DNA from: JAVBTR01 sp031556065
GTDB taxonomy: Bacteria; Bacillota; Clostridia; Christensenellales; Aristaeellaceae
NCBI GenBank assembly: GCA_031556065.1
Contig: JAVBTR010000039.1
Coordinates: 1 to 64,000 of the forward strand
Direction: 5' to 3'
DNA length: 64,000 bases
The notes beneath the pieces are model-generated. The model had not been told where the DNA came from and did no database searches. It saw only the letters and a list, made by a program, of their open reading frames with translations. The translations under genes and the position numbers were made by a program. Within the stretch, counting starts at the first letter, position 1. Each line of letters begins with the position of its first letter. Positions 41,368-49,962 of the stretch are shown here, one piece after another.

Positions 41368-42728
41368 GCGTTCTTCCTTAGTTTGGCGATAAAGAACCCT
41401 TCCTGGTTCTCCCGGTGGGCCAGCAATTGCAGACCAAATTCCCCCTGCTGTTCTTTAAAGGCAATATCCGGCACCTCGATGGAAAACTCTGGATGCTCCC
41501 TTAAGAAGGCCTCCACCTGCCGTTCGTTTTCATCTTTTAATATGGTGCAGGTGGAATAAACCAGGGTACCGCCTTTTTTCACATAACGGCAGCAGGTATC
41601 CAAAATGGCTTTTTGCGTCTTGCAAAGAGAGGCTATATCCTCGGGCTTATGGCGGTACTTCACGTCCGGCTTGCTTAACATTACCCCAAAGCCGGAGCAG
41701 GGCGCGTCGATGAGCACCGCGTCCAGGCGGCCTTCTAAATCTTCTCTGAACTGAGTTGCGTCCTTCATGGCAGGGCGGATGTTTTCAAGACGAAGCCGCT
41801 TTTGCATAGCAGCCATCAAATCCACCCGGTGGGGATAGATATCCCAAGCGTAGACACGGCCCGTACCGTTCATCGTTTCAGCCATGTACGCAGTCTTGCC
41901 GCCAGGGGCCGCGCAGGCATCCAGCACCTGCCAGCCGTTTTTAACGCCTACCGCCATGGCGCACAGCATGGAGGAAGGGGCTTGGATGGAGAATTGGCCG
42001 CCTAAGAAATCCCGATCCTGGCTGATATCCACTGCGCCCGTAATTTCATAGGAATGGGGCACCGCGCCCTTTTTCCACTTCCAAACCTTGCGATCCAGCA
42101 GCTTTTCGAACTGCTGGTCGGTGAGCAAGGTCATGTTGGGGCGCAAGGTCATGCCGCTTTCCCGGTTGCGGTAGCGAACAATTTCCAGGGCCGTTTTTTC
42201 GCCGTAGTCCGCGATCAGTTTTTCGCAAACCCATTCAGGCACGGAAAACAAAATAGATAAATACTTTACCGGTTCGTTTATGGGGCTTGGATACTTAATA
42301 TCGTCCTTGCCACGGATAAGATTGCGCAGCACCCCATTGACAACCGGAGCCAGTGCTTCCATGCCTACCTCCTTGCAAAGGTTCACGGTTTCGTTTACCG
42401 CGGCGGAATCCGGCACCCGATCATATAAAAGAATCTGGCAGGCACCCAAGCGCAGCATATCGCGAACCGCCTCGTCCGTATCCTTTTTCGTTAGGAACTG
42501 ATCCAGGCAATAATCCAGCTTGTACAAATTTTCAAGGGTATCGTACACAAGGCCCGCGGCCAGACGGCGGTCCGGGCCCATAAGCTTGCTTTCCGTAAGC
42601 CGCTTATCCAGGGCCAGGGAGGCATATGCCCCGGAGCCTGTCACGTCCCGCAGAATCTCGTAGGCCACGCGGCGGGCAGATTTGCCCCTAGGGGGCAGCG
42701 GTTTATAGGGCTTTTTAAATTGCGTCAT
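41364..42728 (-). CDS. rsmB: 16S rRNA m5C967 methyltransferase
   Basis: 454 aa. The N-terminal NusB-like RNA-binding domain (about 20-150) is followed by a Rossmann methyltransferase with SAM loop DACAAPGGKT, catalytic DAPCSG and YSTCT. The ATG at 42728 lies 8 bases after GGAGG; the frame extends to 42743. It overlaps the fmt end by 14 bp. Confidence 0.95.
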   Translation of the reverse strand: MTQFKKPYKPLPPRGKSARRVAYEILRDVTGSGAYASLALDKRLTESKLMGPDRRLAAGLVYDTLENLYKLDYCLDQFLTKKDTDEAVRDMLRLGACQILLYDRVPDSAAVNETVNLCKEVGMEALAPVVNGVLRNLIRGKDDIKYPSPINEPVKYLSILFSVPEWVCEKLIADYGEKTALEIVRYRNRESGMTLRPNMTLLTDQQFEKLLDRKVWKWKKGAVPHSYEITGAVDISQDRDFLGGQFSIQAPSSMLCAMAVGVKNGWQVLDACAAPGGKTAYMAETMNGTGRVYAWDIYPHRVDLMAAMQKRLRLENIRPAMKDATQFREDLEGRLDAVLIDAPCSGFGVMLSKPDVKYRHKPEDIASLCKTQKAILDTCCRYVKKGGTLVYSTCTILKDENERQVEAFLREHPEFSIEVPDIAFKEQQGEFGLQLLAHRENQEGFFIAKLRKNA

Positions 42729-43635
42729 CAATCTGTCCTCCAATGTTCATGGGATGTCCCAGTAAATAGGCTTTAGCAGCCATGACTTTTCCGCCGGGGG
42801 CTTGCAGCTCCAGTATGTCAACCGCCCCATCTCCTGCGGCCACCATCAAGCCCCGTTTTGGATCGGCCATGAGAATTTCTCCCGGCCTGCCCCTCCCCGG
42901 AGCCTTTTTCGCCTTAAGCAGCTTTAGCCCGCCAGCGTAAGCGCAGGGCCATGGATTCAGGCCATGGATCAGATTCACAATCTCTTCCCCTGTCTTGCCC
43001 CAATCCACCACGCCCATTTCCTTTTTCAGCATAGGCTCATAGGAATGCGCTTCATGGTTCTGGGGAATCCGTTTCAGTTCCCCCTTTTTAAGGGCAATCA
43101 GGGTTTCTTTTAACAGCTGTGCACCCATAAGGGAAAGCCGGGCTGTCAGCTCCCCACAGGTTTCTCCTTCGTTTAATGGGGTTTGCGTCTTTAAAAGCAT
43201 ATCCCCTGTATCCATGCCCTTATCCGTCATCATAGTGGTGACGCCAAAGGTCTTGTCCCCCATGACGATACCCCAGGCAATGGGCGCGGAGCCCCGGTGC
43301 CTGGGCAAAAGGGAAGCATGGACATTGATAGTGCCCAAAGGCGGAATATCCAATATTTCCTGAGACAATATCTGCCCAAAGGCAGCCGTAACGCATAAAT
43401 CCGGCGCCAAACTGCGCAAGTCGTCCACGCCTTGCTTTTTAATCCGCTCCGGCTGGAACACCGGGGTGCCATGGGCAAGGGCGATGGTCTTTACCGGCGG
43501 CATCACCATTTTATTGCCCCGGCCCTTGGGCCTGTCCGGCTGGGTAAACACGCCCACCACCTCATGGCCCGCTTCATACAGGGCTTCAAGGCTAGGCACG
43601 GCAAAATCCGGGGTCCCCATAAACACAATGCGCAT
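42715..43635 (-). CDS. fmt: methionyl-tRNA formyltransferase
   Basis: 306 aa. Opening MRIVFMGTPDFAVPSLEAL, formyl-folate site HASLLPRHRGSAPI and DTGDML are typical. It makes fMet-tRNA for initiation. The start at 43635 overlaps the def stop (TAATG). The frame extends to 43734 but that part lies within def. Confidence 0.97.
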   Translation of the reverse strand: MRIVFMGTPDFAVPSLEALYEAGHEVVGVFTQPDRPKGRGNKMVMPPVKTIALAHGTPVFQPERIKKQGVDDLRSLAPDLCVTAAFGQILSQEILDIPPLGTINVHASLLPRHRGSAPIAWGIVMGDKTFGVTTMMTDKGMDTGDMLLKTQTPLNEGETCGELTARLSLMGAQLLKETLIALKKGELKRIPQNHEAHSYEPMLKKEMGVVDWGKTGEEIVNLIHGLNPWPCAYAGGLKLLKAKKAPGRGRPGEILMADPKRGLMVAAGDGAVDILELQAPGGKVMAAKAYLLGHPMNIGGQIDDAI

Positions 43636-44117
43636 TATTCTTCCACACCCTCGTCTTCTTCGTCCTCGTCGGTGATTTCGTATTCCATAATATCGATGTA
43701 CAGTTTTCCTTCCAGGTGATCGATTTCGTGGCACAGCGCCCTGGCCATAAAGCCCTCACCGGAGACCTCTATGTGGTTGCCCCGACGGTCCTGGGCCTTA
43801 ACGGTCACTTTATCGGGCCGCTTGACAATGGCTTGACGGCCCTTCAGGCTCAGGCATCCTTCCCGGCCCACCTGTTCGCCGTCCACGGAAACAACTTCTG
43901 GGTTTACAAGCTCTACCAGCCCTTCTCCCACATCGATCACCACCACCCGGCGGAGGATTCCCACCTGGGGGGCGGCCAGGCCTACCCCTTCGGCTTTATA
44001 CATGGTATCGGCCATGTCCTTTAATAAAAGCCACAGCCGCAAATCGAACTTTTGCTGGGGTTTCGCGCTTTTTCTAAGTACCTCGTCACCCAATTGTACA
44101 ATGTTGCGAATCGCCAT
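43635..44117 (-). CDS. def: peptide deformylase
   Basis: 160 aa. The three motifs are GVGLAAPQ, EGCLS and HEIDH (metal ligands). The C-terminus is very acidic (DEDEEDEGVEE). Removes the N-terminal formyl group. It lies 23 bp after priA. Confidence 0.97.
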   Translation of the reverse strand: MAIRNIVQLGDEVLRKSAKPQQKFDLRLWLLLKDMADTMYKAEGVGLAAPQVGILRRVVVIDVGEGLVELVNPEVVSVDGEQVGREGCLSLKGRQAIVKRPDKVTVKAQDRRGNHIEVSGEGFMARALCHEIDHLEGKLYIDIMEYEITDEDEEDEGVEE

Positions 44118-44140
44118 TTTGTATCATCCTTCCAAAATTT

Positions 44141-46363
44141 CTACATCATCGAAGCAGGGTTCAGATCGAAAGTGATATCCACCCCCGGTATGCTTTCCCC
44201 CGCAATATCCGTAAACCGCCCAATTAAGACCTCCGTCTCCCTGCGGTCGAACAGCTTCATTAAAACCTGGTATCTGGCCTTGCCACGAATCAGCTTCACC
44301 GGCGCCACGTCCCAGTTCATAAAGATCAGCCGCTTTTTAAAGCTTTCATCCTCTTTAAGCACTGCCTGGCACTTTTCATACACCGCTTGGGCCGCTTTTT
44401 TCGTCTCCTTTTCCGACAGTCCCTCCAAAAGAATCCGGGCCATCAGCGTAAAAGGCGGATAAAGCCCTGCCCGTCGCCTTGAAAATTCCGTCTCAAAAAA
44501 CGCTGTGTAGTCTTGCCTCGCGGCCTCCTGGATCACATCCTCCTCGGGCTTATAGGTCTGAATCACCACTTCTCCCGGAATTTCCCCCCGGCCCGCCCGG
44601 CCCGCTACCTGGGTCAGCAGCTGAAAAGTCCGCTCCCGGCTTCTGTAATCGGGCAGGTTCAGTGTCATATCCGCTGCCACCACCCCTACCAGCGTCACGT
44701 TGGGGAAATCCAGCCCTTTGGCGATCATCTGGGTACCAATCAGCACCTGGGCATCCCCGTTTCGAAAGCGTTCCGTTAGCTCCCTGTGGGCGTCCTTGGT
44801 CACCGTGGTATCCAAATCCATTCTAAGGGTTTTCACTCCCGGGAAGGCCTTTTTTACTTCCTCTTCCACTTTTTGAGTGCCCACCCCGAAATAGCGTATG
44901 TACTCGCTTGCGCATTCCGGGCAGGTTTTCGGCGGTACAATGGCGCTTTGGCAGTAGTGACAGTGCAAAAGCCCATCCCCGCCGTCCTTATGGTAGGTTA
45001 AAGAAATATCGCAGTTGACGCATTTAAGTACATAACCGCACTTGCGGCAGGACACAAAGGAGGAGTGCCCCCGGCGGTTTAAAAACAGAATGGCTTGCTG
45101 GCCGCTTTCCAAACAGCTTTGCAGCTTTTGCCTTAATAAGTCCGAAAAAATAGAGCGGTTGCCATTGTTCAGCTCCCGGCGCATATCCACGATTTCCACC
45201 TGGGGCAAAGGCCTTCGGTTTACCCGCCTGTCCATTTCCAGCAACACATAATCCCCACGCCGGGCCTTGGCGAAGGAAAGAATCGAAGGGGTTGCGCTGG
45301 CCAATAGCACCATGGCCTTTTCCCTCTTTGCCCGGCTTTGGGCCACATCCCGGGCGTCGTAACGGGGGTTATGATCCGCCCGGTAGGATTGCTCGTGTTC
45401 TTCATCTACCACGATCAGCCCCAAGTTTTCTACCGGCGCGAACACCGCCGACCGGGCACCGATCACTAGCCTTGCCTTGTTCAAACGCACCCGCCGCCAT
45501 TCGTCGAACCGCTCTCCATCGGAAAGCCGTGAATGCATTACCGCCGCCGTATCGCCAAAGCGCTGGCGAAACCAGGTCACCATCTGCGGTGTCAGGGCGA
45601 TTTCCGGCACCAGTATAATGGCAGCCTTTCCAATGGCAAGGCACTGGCGTACCAGGTTAATATAGACCTCGGTCTTTCCGGACCCTGTAACCCCGTAAAG
45701 CAAGTACCTGCCCTTGCCCGCTTTTAAATCCGGCAGCATTTCGCCAAGGACTTCACTTTGCTGGGCTGTAAGCGGATAGCCCTTTTTCTCTTCCACCTTT
45801 TCTAAATAGGGCGCCCGGTAAGTTTCACTTTCATACAGCTCCACAAAGCCCAGCTCTTCAAGCCTTTTAAGGGCCTCCAACGGCGCGTTTACCAATTCCT
45901 TCAGTTCATTCACTGGGTGGGCTTCGCCGTCCATCAGAAGGGTTAAAAGCGTATTTTGCTTTGGCGCCCGCTTTCCTTGAGGGATTTCCCCAAATGGCAC
46001 CTTGAGCCTTGCCATTTTTTCAGTCTTGATCTTAACCCGTCCACCCCGCATCTTAGCGGGCAGCATCAGCCTTAATGTCATGGCCAAGGGGCAATGGGTT
46101 TCCTCCGCCATCTCCTTGGCCAGCGCGATCAGGTTTTCTGGCACTGCCGGGTAATCCTCCAGAGGTCTTTCAATTTCCCGAATTTTTTTCAAATCATAGC
46201 TGGCCGTTTCGCTCAAAGAAAGGACGATGCCTTCGATCTTTCTAGGGCCAAAGGGGACCAAAACCCTTGTGCCTACATAAACAGCCGCGCCCTGCGGCAC
46301 CTTATAAGTGAAAACATGGGCATCGAACTCGTGCATAATATCCACAATCACCTGCGCGAACAT
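44141..46363 (-). CDS. priA: primosomal replication restart helicase
   Basis: 740 aa. N-terminal 3'-DNA-binding and winged-helix regions, Walker A GVTGSGKTEVY, DEEH box, a double zinc-binding region (CRKCGYVLKCVNC and CHYCQSA...CPEC), and helicase motifs (GTQMIAKGLDFPNV, GRAGRG). Reloads DnaB-type helicase at stalled forks. The ATG at 46363 follows GGAGGTGA. First gene of the long operon that runs to rpe and the microgene. Confidence 0.97.
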   Translation of the reverse strand: MFAQVIVDIMHEFDAHVFTYKVPQGAAVYVGTRVLVPFGPRKIEGIVLSLSETASYDLKKIREIERPLEDYPAVPENLIALAKEMAEETHCPLAMTLRLMLPAKMRGGRVKIKTEKMARLKVPFGEIPQGKRAPKQNTLLTLLMDGEAHPVNELKELVNAPLEALKRLEELGFVELYESETYRAPYLEKVEEKKGYPLTAQQSEVLGEMLPDLKAGKGRYLLYGVTGSGKTEVYINLVRQCLAIGKAAIILVPEIALTPQMVTWFRQRFGDTAAVMHSRLSDGERFDEWRRVRLNKARLVIGARSAVFAPVENLGLIVVDEEHEQSYRADHNPRYDARDVAQSRAKREKAMVLLASATPSILSFAKARRGDYVLLEMDRRVNRRPLPQVEIVDMRRELNNGNRSIFSDLLRQKLQSCLESGQQAILFLNRRGHSSFVSCRKCGYVLKCVNCDISLTYHKDGGDGLLHCHYCQSAIVPPKTCPECASEYIRYFGVGTQKVEEEVKKAFPGVKTLRMDLDTTVTKDAHRELTERFRNGDAQVLIGTQMIAKGLDFPNVTLVGVVAADMTLNLPDYRSRERTFQLLTQVAGRAGRGEIPGEVVIQTYKPEEDVIQEAARQDYTAFFETEFSRRRAGLYPPFTLMARILLEGLSEKETKKAAQAVYEKCQAVLKEDESFKKRLIFMNWDVAPVKLIRGKARYQVLMKLFDRRETEVLIGRFTDIAGESIPGVDITFDLNPASMM

Positions 46364-46392
46364 GCCTTCACCTCCATTATTGGCCATCCTAT

Positions 46393-46439
46393 ATTATAGC
46401 AAGCAAACGGTTGAAGTGCAATCGCCCTTATGGTATACT
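46393..46439. promoter_or_regulatory. divergent overlapping promoters for priA operon and XRE gene
   Basis: Rightward: TTGAAG (46411-46416), 17-bp spacer, TATACT (46434-46439). Leftward on the minus strand: TTGCAC (46416-46421), 17-bp spacer, TATAAT (46393-46398). The two -35 boxes share one base, so polymerase can probably occupy only one at a time. Confidence 0.75.
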
Positions 46440-46471
46440 TTGAAAAGACTTTTTTTGAAGGAGCAACCAAT

Positions 46472-47182
46472 ATGAGCCGATTAGGAGATTTGATCAAAAC
46501 CGAACGCCTGCGCCAGAATATGACGCCTAAACAGGTGGCCAAAAAGTGCGGCGTCGCCGAAAGCTTTATTGTGGATGTGGAATCCGGCAAGCGCATTATC
46601 GCAGACGATTTGGCCCGCCGGATTCTTAAAACCATCGGCCTTACCCAACACACCGAAGCGGATTTTTCATTGGACGATATCGCCGCCACGGTGGACTTAA
46701 ACACCACCATCACCCCCCGCCCTGTGGCAGCGCCGAAAAAAGAAGCTCCCGCCGCCTCCGCCCAGGACGATAACGTGGATGGCTCCATTTGGCTGGATGC
46801 CCTGTCCAGCGTTCTAAAGCGGGTTCCGGTAATGAACGCCGTTATGAAGGAAGTGGATCACAAGCTTCTGCCTATCCTTTCCGGAAAAATCGAAGGCGCT
46901 TCCCCGGACAAGGTATTCTACTTTCTCGCCCCCGACGAATCCATGCGCGGTTTCCGCATTCACCAAAATGATCTATGCTTTATCGTACCCTCCCAAAGCC
47001 CCATTGATGGGGTCGTGATGCTGGTAGAATACAAACAGCACCGGTCTCTTCGCAAGATTAAGAAACTGGATCACTTCCAAATCCTGCTCCAATCCTATGA
47101 ACGGGAATACGTAGCCGATACCTGCACCTTAAACGAGGTGAACTTCATCGGCCGATGCGTGAGGATTGAAATAACGTTATAA
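46472..47182 (+). CDS. XRE regulator with S24/LexA-like C-terminal domain
   Basis: 236 aa from the ATG with AAGGAG 8 bases upstream. Residues 4-58 form a Cro/C1-type helix-turn-helix (LRQNMTPKQVAKKCGVAESF). After a Pro/Ala linker, the C-terminal part (about 125-236) resembles the S24 fold: DESMRG holds a candidate catalytic Ser, DGVVMLVEY the strand before it, and RSLRKIKKL a possible Lys. No Ala-Gly cleavage site is clear in the linker. It could be a peptidase-type or only a dimerising regulator. Target genes are unknown; the divergent priA operon is the obvious candidate. Confidence 0.75.
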   Translation: MSRLGDLIKTERLRQNMTPKQVAKKCGVAESFIVDVESGKRIIADDLARRILKTIGLTQHTEADFSLDDIAATVDLNTTITPRPVAAPKKEAPAASAQDDNVDGSIWLDALSSVLKRVPVMNAVMKEVDHKLLPILSGKIEGASPDKVFYFLAPDESMRGFRIHQNDLCFIVPSQSPIDGVVMLVEYKQHRSLRKIKKLDHFQILLQSYEREYVADTCTLNEVNFIGRCVRIEITL

Positions 47183-47217
47183 AGTTGAGATATACAGGGG
47201 TGCAGGCAGTGCCCAAC

Positions 47218-47276
47218 GTAACCCTAAAAGCAAAACGCAGGAGAAAAAATCTCCTGCGTTTTGCTTTTAGGGTTAC
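47218..47276. terminator. 27-bp perfect hairpin between convergent genes
   Basis: Arms 47218-47244 and 47250-47276 are fully complementary, with loop AAAAA. The core is AAAAGCAAAACGCAGGAGA and its complement. It is a strong bidirectional transcription stop, although longer than usual. The rest of the gap (47277-47442) holds a small palindrome CCTGATCGATTCAGG-like (47331-47345) and nothing else that I can identify. Confidence 0.7.
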
Positions 47277-47442
47277 CCAAACCTGGTATCAATGGGATTT
47301 GGGCGTTTAACCCAAAGATAATAACCACATCCTGATCGATTCAGGGATAAAGCGCCGCATGACGTGCCACCATTAAACAACCATCCGCTTGTTCAGATGA
47401 AAACCTCATGGCTCCATTTATTGTTATACCACGCTGCTTCAA

Positions 47443-48258
47443 CTAAAATCGGCCATAAGAATCCAATTGCCAGTCTTGAGATTCCAATTGGGTGCCGCAG
47501 TGGCTGCATGCACCGTTCTTGTTTATAGGGGAGCCGCAATTGGGACAGTTGACAATGCTTTGCGGGGCTCCCGTTTGGCTGCCCAGCGGGCGACGGAATA
47601 CCAGCTTATACACCCTGTCATGTCTTTGGCTCTTATCGCCGCTAACCAAGTTGCCTGCTTTATCCTCCACAAAATCGATCACCGTGGCGTTTAAACGGAC
47701 AACGATATAGCTATGGTGTTCATCCTTTTTGTATTGGGCAATCTTTGCCGACAGAATCTCCTGGCCCTCCATGCGGTTATGGTGGCCCTTTTGCCGAAAT
47801 TCGTTCAATTGTGCGTCCAAAGTTTCGTAGTAGGCGGGCGTTAATTGTCCCCGCACCACTTCCATTTGGTGGCTTTCCCATGCCTCCTGTAATTGAATGA
47901 ACAGCTTTTTCGCGTGGGACAAGAAGTTTTCCTGGGAAAAACCGGGATCGTCCTGCAAAATCTTTTCCATAGCGTTTTCGTCTATGCTTTTTCCTGGCTG
48001 GTTCATTTCCCGCTTGGAAAGCCAGAATATAACCCCCACAAAACCCGCGCTGAAAACAATTGCCACAGTACCCATCACCGGATCAAAGTAAAAAGAACCG
48101 TCGCTGGAATCGCCGGAACTTGAATCGCTGGCGCTCCACGAGCTTCCGGAGTCCCAAGAGCCGCCGCTGTCAGAAAAGGAATTGCCTACATCGCCCAAAG
48201 CGCATAGGTTGATGGCTAGAATAAGGCAGGCCAGCCAAAGCGCGATTCCCTTCTTCAT
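47443..48258 (-). CDS. TIM44-like domain membrane protein with zinc ribbon
   Basis: 271 aa. Signal-like hydrophobic N-terminus (4-22), a Ser/Asp/Gly/Trp-rich stretch (25-55), a transmembrane helix (about 62-80), a TIM44-like domain (about 88-225) that ends VYKLVFRRP, and a C-terminal zinc ribbon (CPNCG ... CSHCG). Proteins of this form are common in Clostridia and of unknown function; TIM44-like domains bind membranes or proteins. It lies 15 bp after the TPR gene in an operon with mgtE. Confidence 0.75.
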   Translation of the reverse strand: MKKGIALWLACLILAINLCALGDVGNSFSDSGGSWDSGSSWSASDSSSGDSSDGSFYFDPVMGTVAIVFSAGFVGVIFWLSKREMNQPGKSIDENAMEKILQDDPGFSQENFLSHAKKLFIQLQEAWESHQMEVVRGQLTPAYYETLDAQLNEFRQKGHHNRMEGQEILSAKIAQYKKDEHHSYIVVRLNATVIDFVEDKAGNLVSGDKSQRHDRVYKLVFRRPLGSQTGAPQSIVNCPNCGSPINKNGACSHCGTQLESQDWQLDSYGRF

Positions 48259-48273
48259 CCTGTTTCTCCCCTT

Positions 48274-49950
48274 TTATTCCTTCATTGCTCCCAGTGCATC
48301 GTCGGCGGATTTTCTGGCCACCTCGGATTCTGGGTTCAGTGCCAACGCCTTTTCATAATTGAACAGGGCATCGTAGTAGCAGTTCATATTATAGTACGCA
48401 TCCCCACGGCTAACGTAATACCAATATTCATCTTTGTCCAGCTCAATGGCCTTGGAATAGGCTTGTATCGCTTCCCGATACCTGTCCATGCAAAACAGGG
48501 AATACCCGTACATGTAATGGTAATACGGCTCCTCCGGCTCGCTTTGGATCAATTGCTTAAATATATAGGCCGCTTCCATATACCGATCAAGCTCCAGCAC
48601 CGTTTCCCCATAGCCCAAATTGGCGCTGAGCGAGTTAAAATACACCATGGACATGGCATAATCCCCTGCTTTTTCAACCATGTTTTCTTCCGGCTGAAGG
48701 ATGGCCCTGAAATAGTAGATGTTTTCATCGCCGCCCTTTTTCACTGCCATATTCAGCGCTTCAAGGGCCTTAAGATGATCTCCCGCCGCGTAATCGGCTG
48801 AAGCCTTTTCATACAGCAGCTTTGATGTCAGCGGCGTTTTTTGAACCGCTTTAGCGGTTTCTATTTCCTTTGCCGCTTTTTCATACCGCTCCGTTGCCCC
48901 CTTCAGGTTGCTGATCCCCCCGCCTTCTGCCAGGGAATAAACAGCTGCCAGGTCAGCGCTTTCCAATTGTCCGTCCAAGTAGAGCGCTTCTGCCAGGTTG
49001 AAATACACATACCCCGTGGCGTCGTCAGAATCCTTTAGAAACTGATAATCCCCGGCTGCGGCCTTAAAATCGCCCTTTAAATAATCCAGCTGGCCTTGGA
49101 TGTCGTAAACCGCCCTATTGGCAGGTTCCAATGCCCGACACGCGTCGATCTCTGCCTGGGCCAGCTCGAACACGCCCAACTTGGCATAGGCCATAGCCCG
49201 AAGCCTGCATATAGCAAAAGAAGGTTCGACATCCTTTAAAACAGCCACCGCTTCTTCATACCGGCCTCCGTCAAGCAAAACGCTGGCCAGATCGCTAATG
49301 GTTTCCCCTTGGGTAATCTCGCTTGCCATGTACGCAAAATCCACCAACGCCAAGGAATAGTTGCCCAAAAGCGCCATAACCGAACCGCGGAAGTAATTTC
49401 CGTCCATGGATTCCGGCTGCCAATCCACCATCAGCTGAGCGATCTCTAAGGTTTTCACGTTATCGCCAAAATAGTAAAGCTCCACCAGTCGGCTTTCAAT
49501 GGGCACAAAGGCCAGCCCATTATCCGCCGCATATTGCTGGGCAGAGCTGCCTTGAACACCGTAAATCTTCAGCTCCTTGTGGCAACCGGAAAAAGCGTCC
49601 TCACCAATATGTTGAACGCTGGGCGGAAGGTATGCCCACCGCAAATTCTTGCAACCCAAAAAGGCCCGGGCACCGATATCGGTGACTAGGCCATGAATGA
49701 TAGCGCTTTCAACGGGTTCATAGTCCTGGTACAGGCCTGCGTCCAGACAGGTAACGGCATAACCGCCCACCGCCCGCAAGGGGCGGATATCCTTTTCATT
49801 TCCTTCATAGGTTATGAGTTTGGCGGTGGTTTCCGTTAATTCTTCATAGTGGTAGGTCCACTCGCTTTCTTCTTCCTGGGCCAACGCAACCCACCAGCCT
49901 GCCAACAACGCCAATACCAACACAACGCCCATTATTTTTTTCATTCGCAT
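48274..49950 (-). CDS. secreted LRR_5/TPR repeat protein
   Basis: 558 aa. Signal peptide (about 1-25, ending ALAQEEE). Residues 80-145 contain BspA-like leucine-rich repeats (VTDIGARAFLGCKNLRWAYL, IGEDAFSGC). From about 165 to the end there are about ten TPR-like helical pairs (for example YREAIQAYSKAIELDKDEYW). It is probably a protein-interaction scaffold on the outer face. It lies 12 bp after mgtE. The partner is unknown. Confidence 0.75.
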   Translation of the reverse strand: MRMKKIMGVVLVLALLAGWWVALAQEEESEWTYHYEELTETTAKLITYEGNEKDIRPLRAVGGYAVTCLDAGLYQDYEPVESAIIHGLVTDIGARAFLGCKNLRWAYLPPSVQHIGEDAFSGCHKELKIYGVQGSSAQQYAADNGLAFVPIESRLVELYYFGDNVKTLEIAQLMVDWQPESMDGNYFRGSVMALLGNYSLALVDFAYMASEITQGETISDLASVLLDGGRYEEAVAVLKDVEPSFAICRLRAMAYAKLGVFELAQAEIDACRALEPANRAVYDIQGQLDYLKGDFKAAAGDYQFLKDSDDATGYVYFNLAEALYLDGQLESADLAAVYSLAEGGGISNLKGATERYEKAAKEIETAKAVQKTPLTSKLLYEKASADYAAGDHLKALEALNMAVKKGGDENIYYFRAILQPEENMVEKAGDYAMSMVYFNSLSANLGYGETVLELDRYMEAAYIFKQLIQSEPEEPYYHYMYGYSLFCMDRYREAIQAYSKAIELDKDEYWYYVSRGDAYYNMNCYYDALFNYEKALALNPESEVARKSADDALGAMKE

Positions 49951-49962
49951 GGTTTCCTTTCC

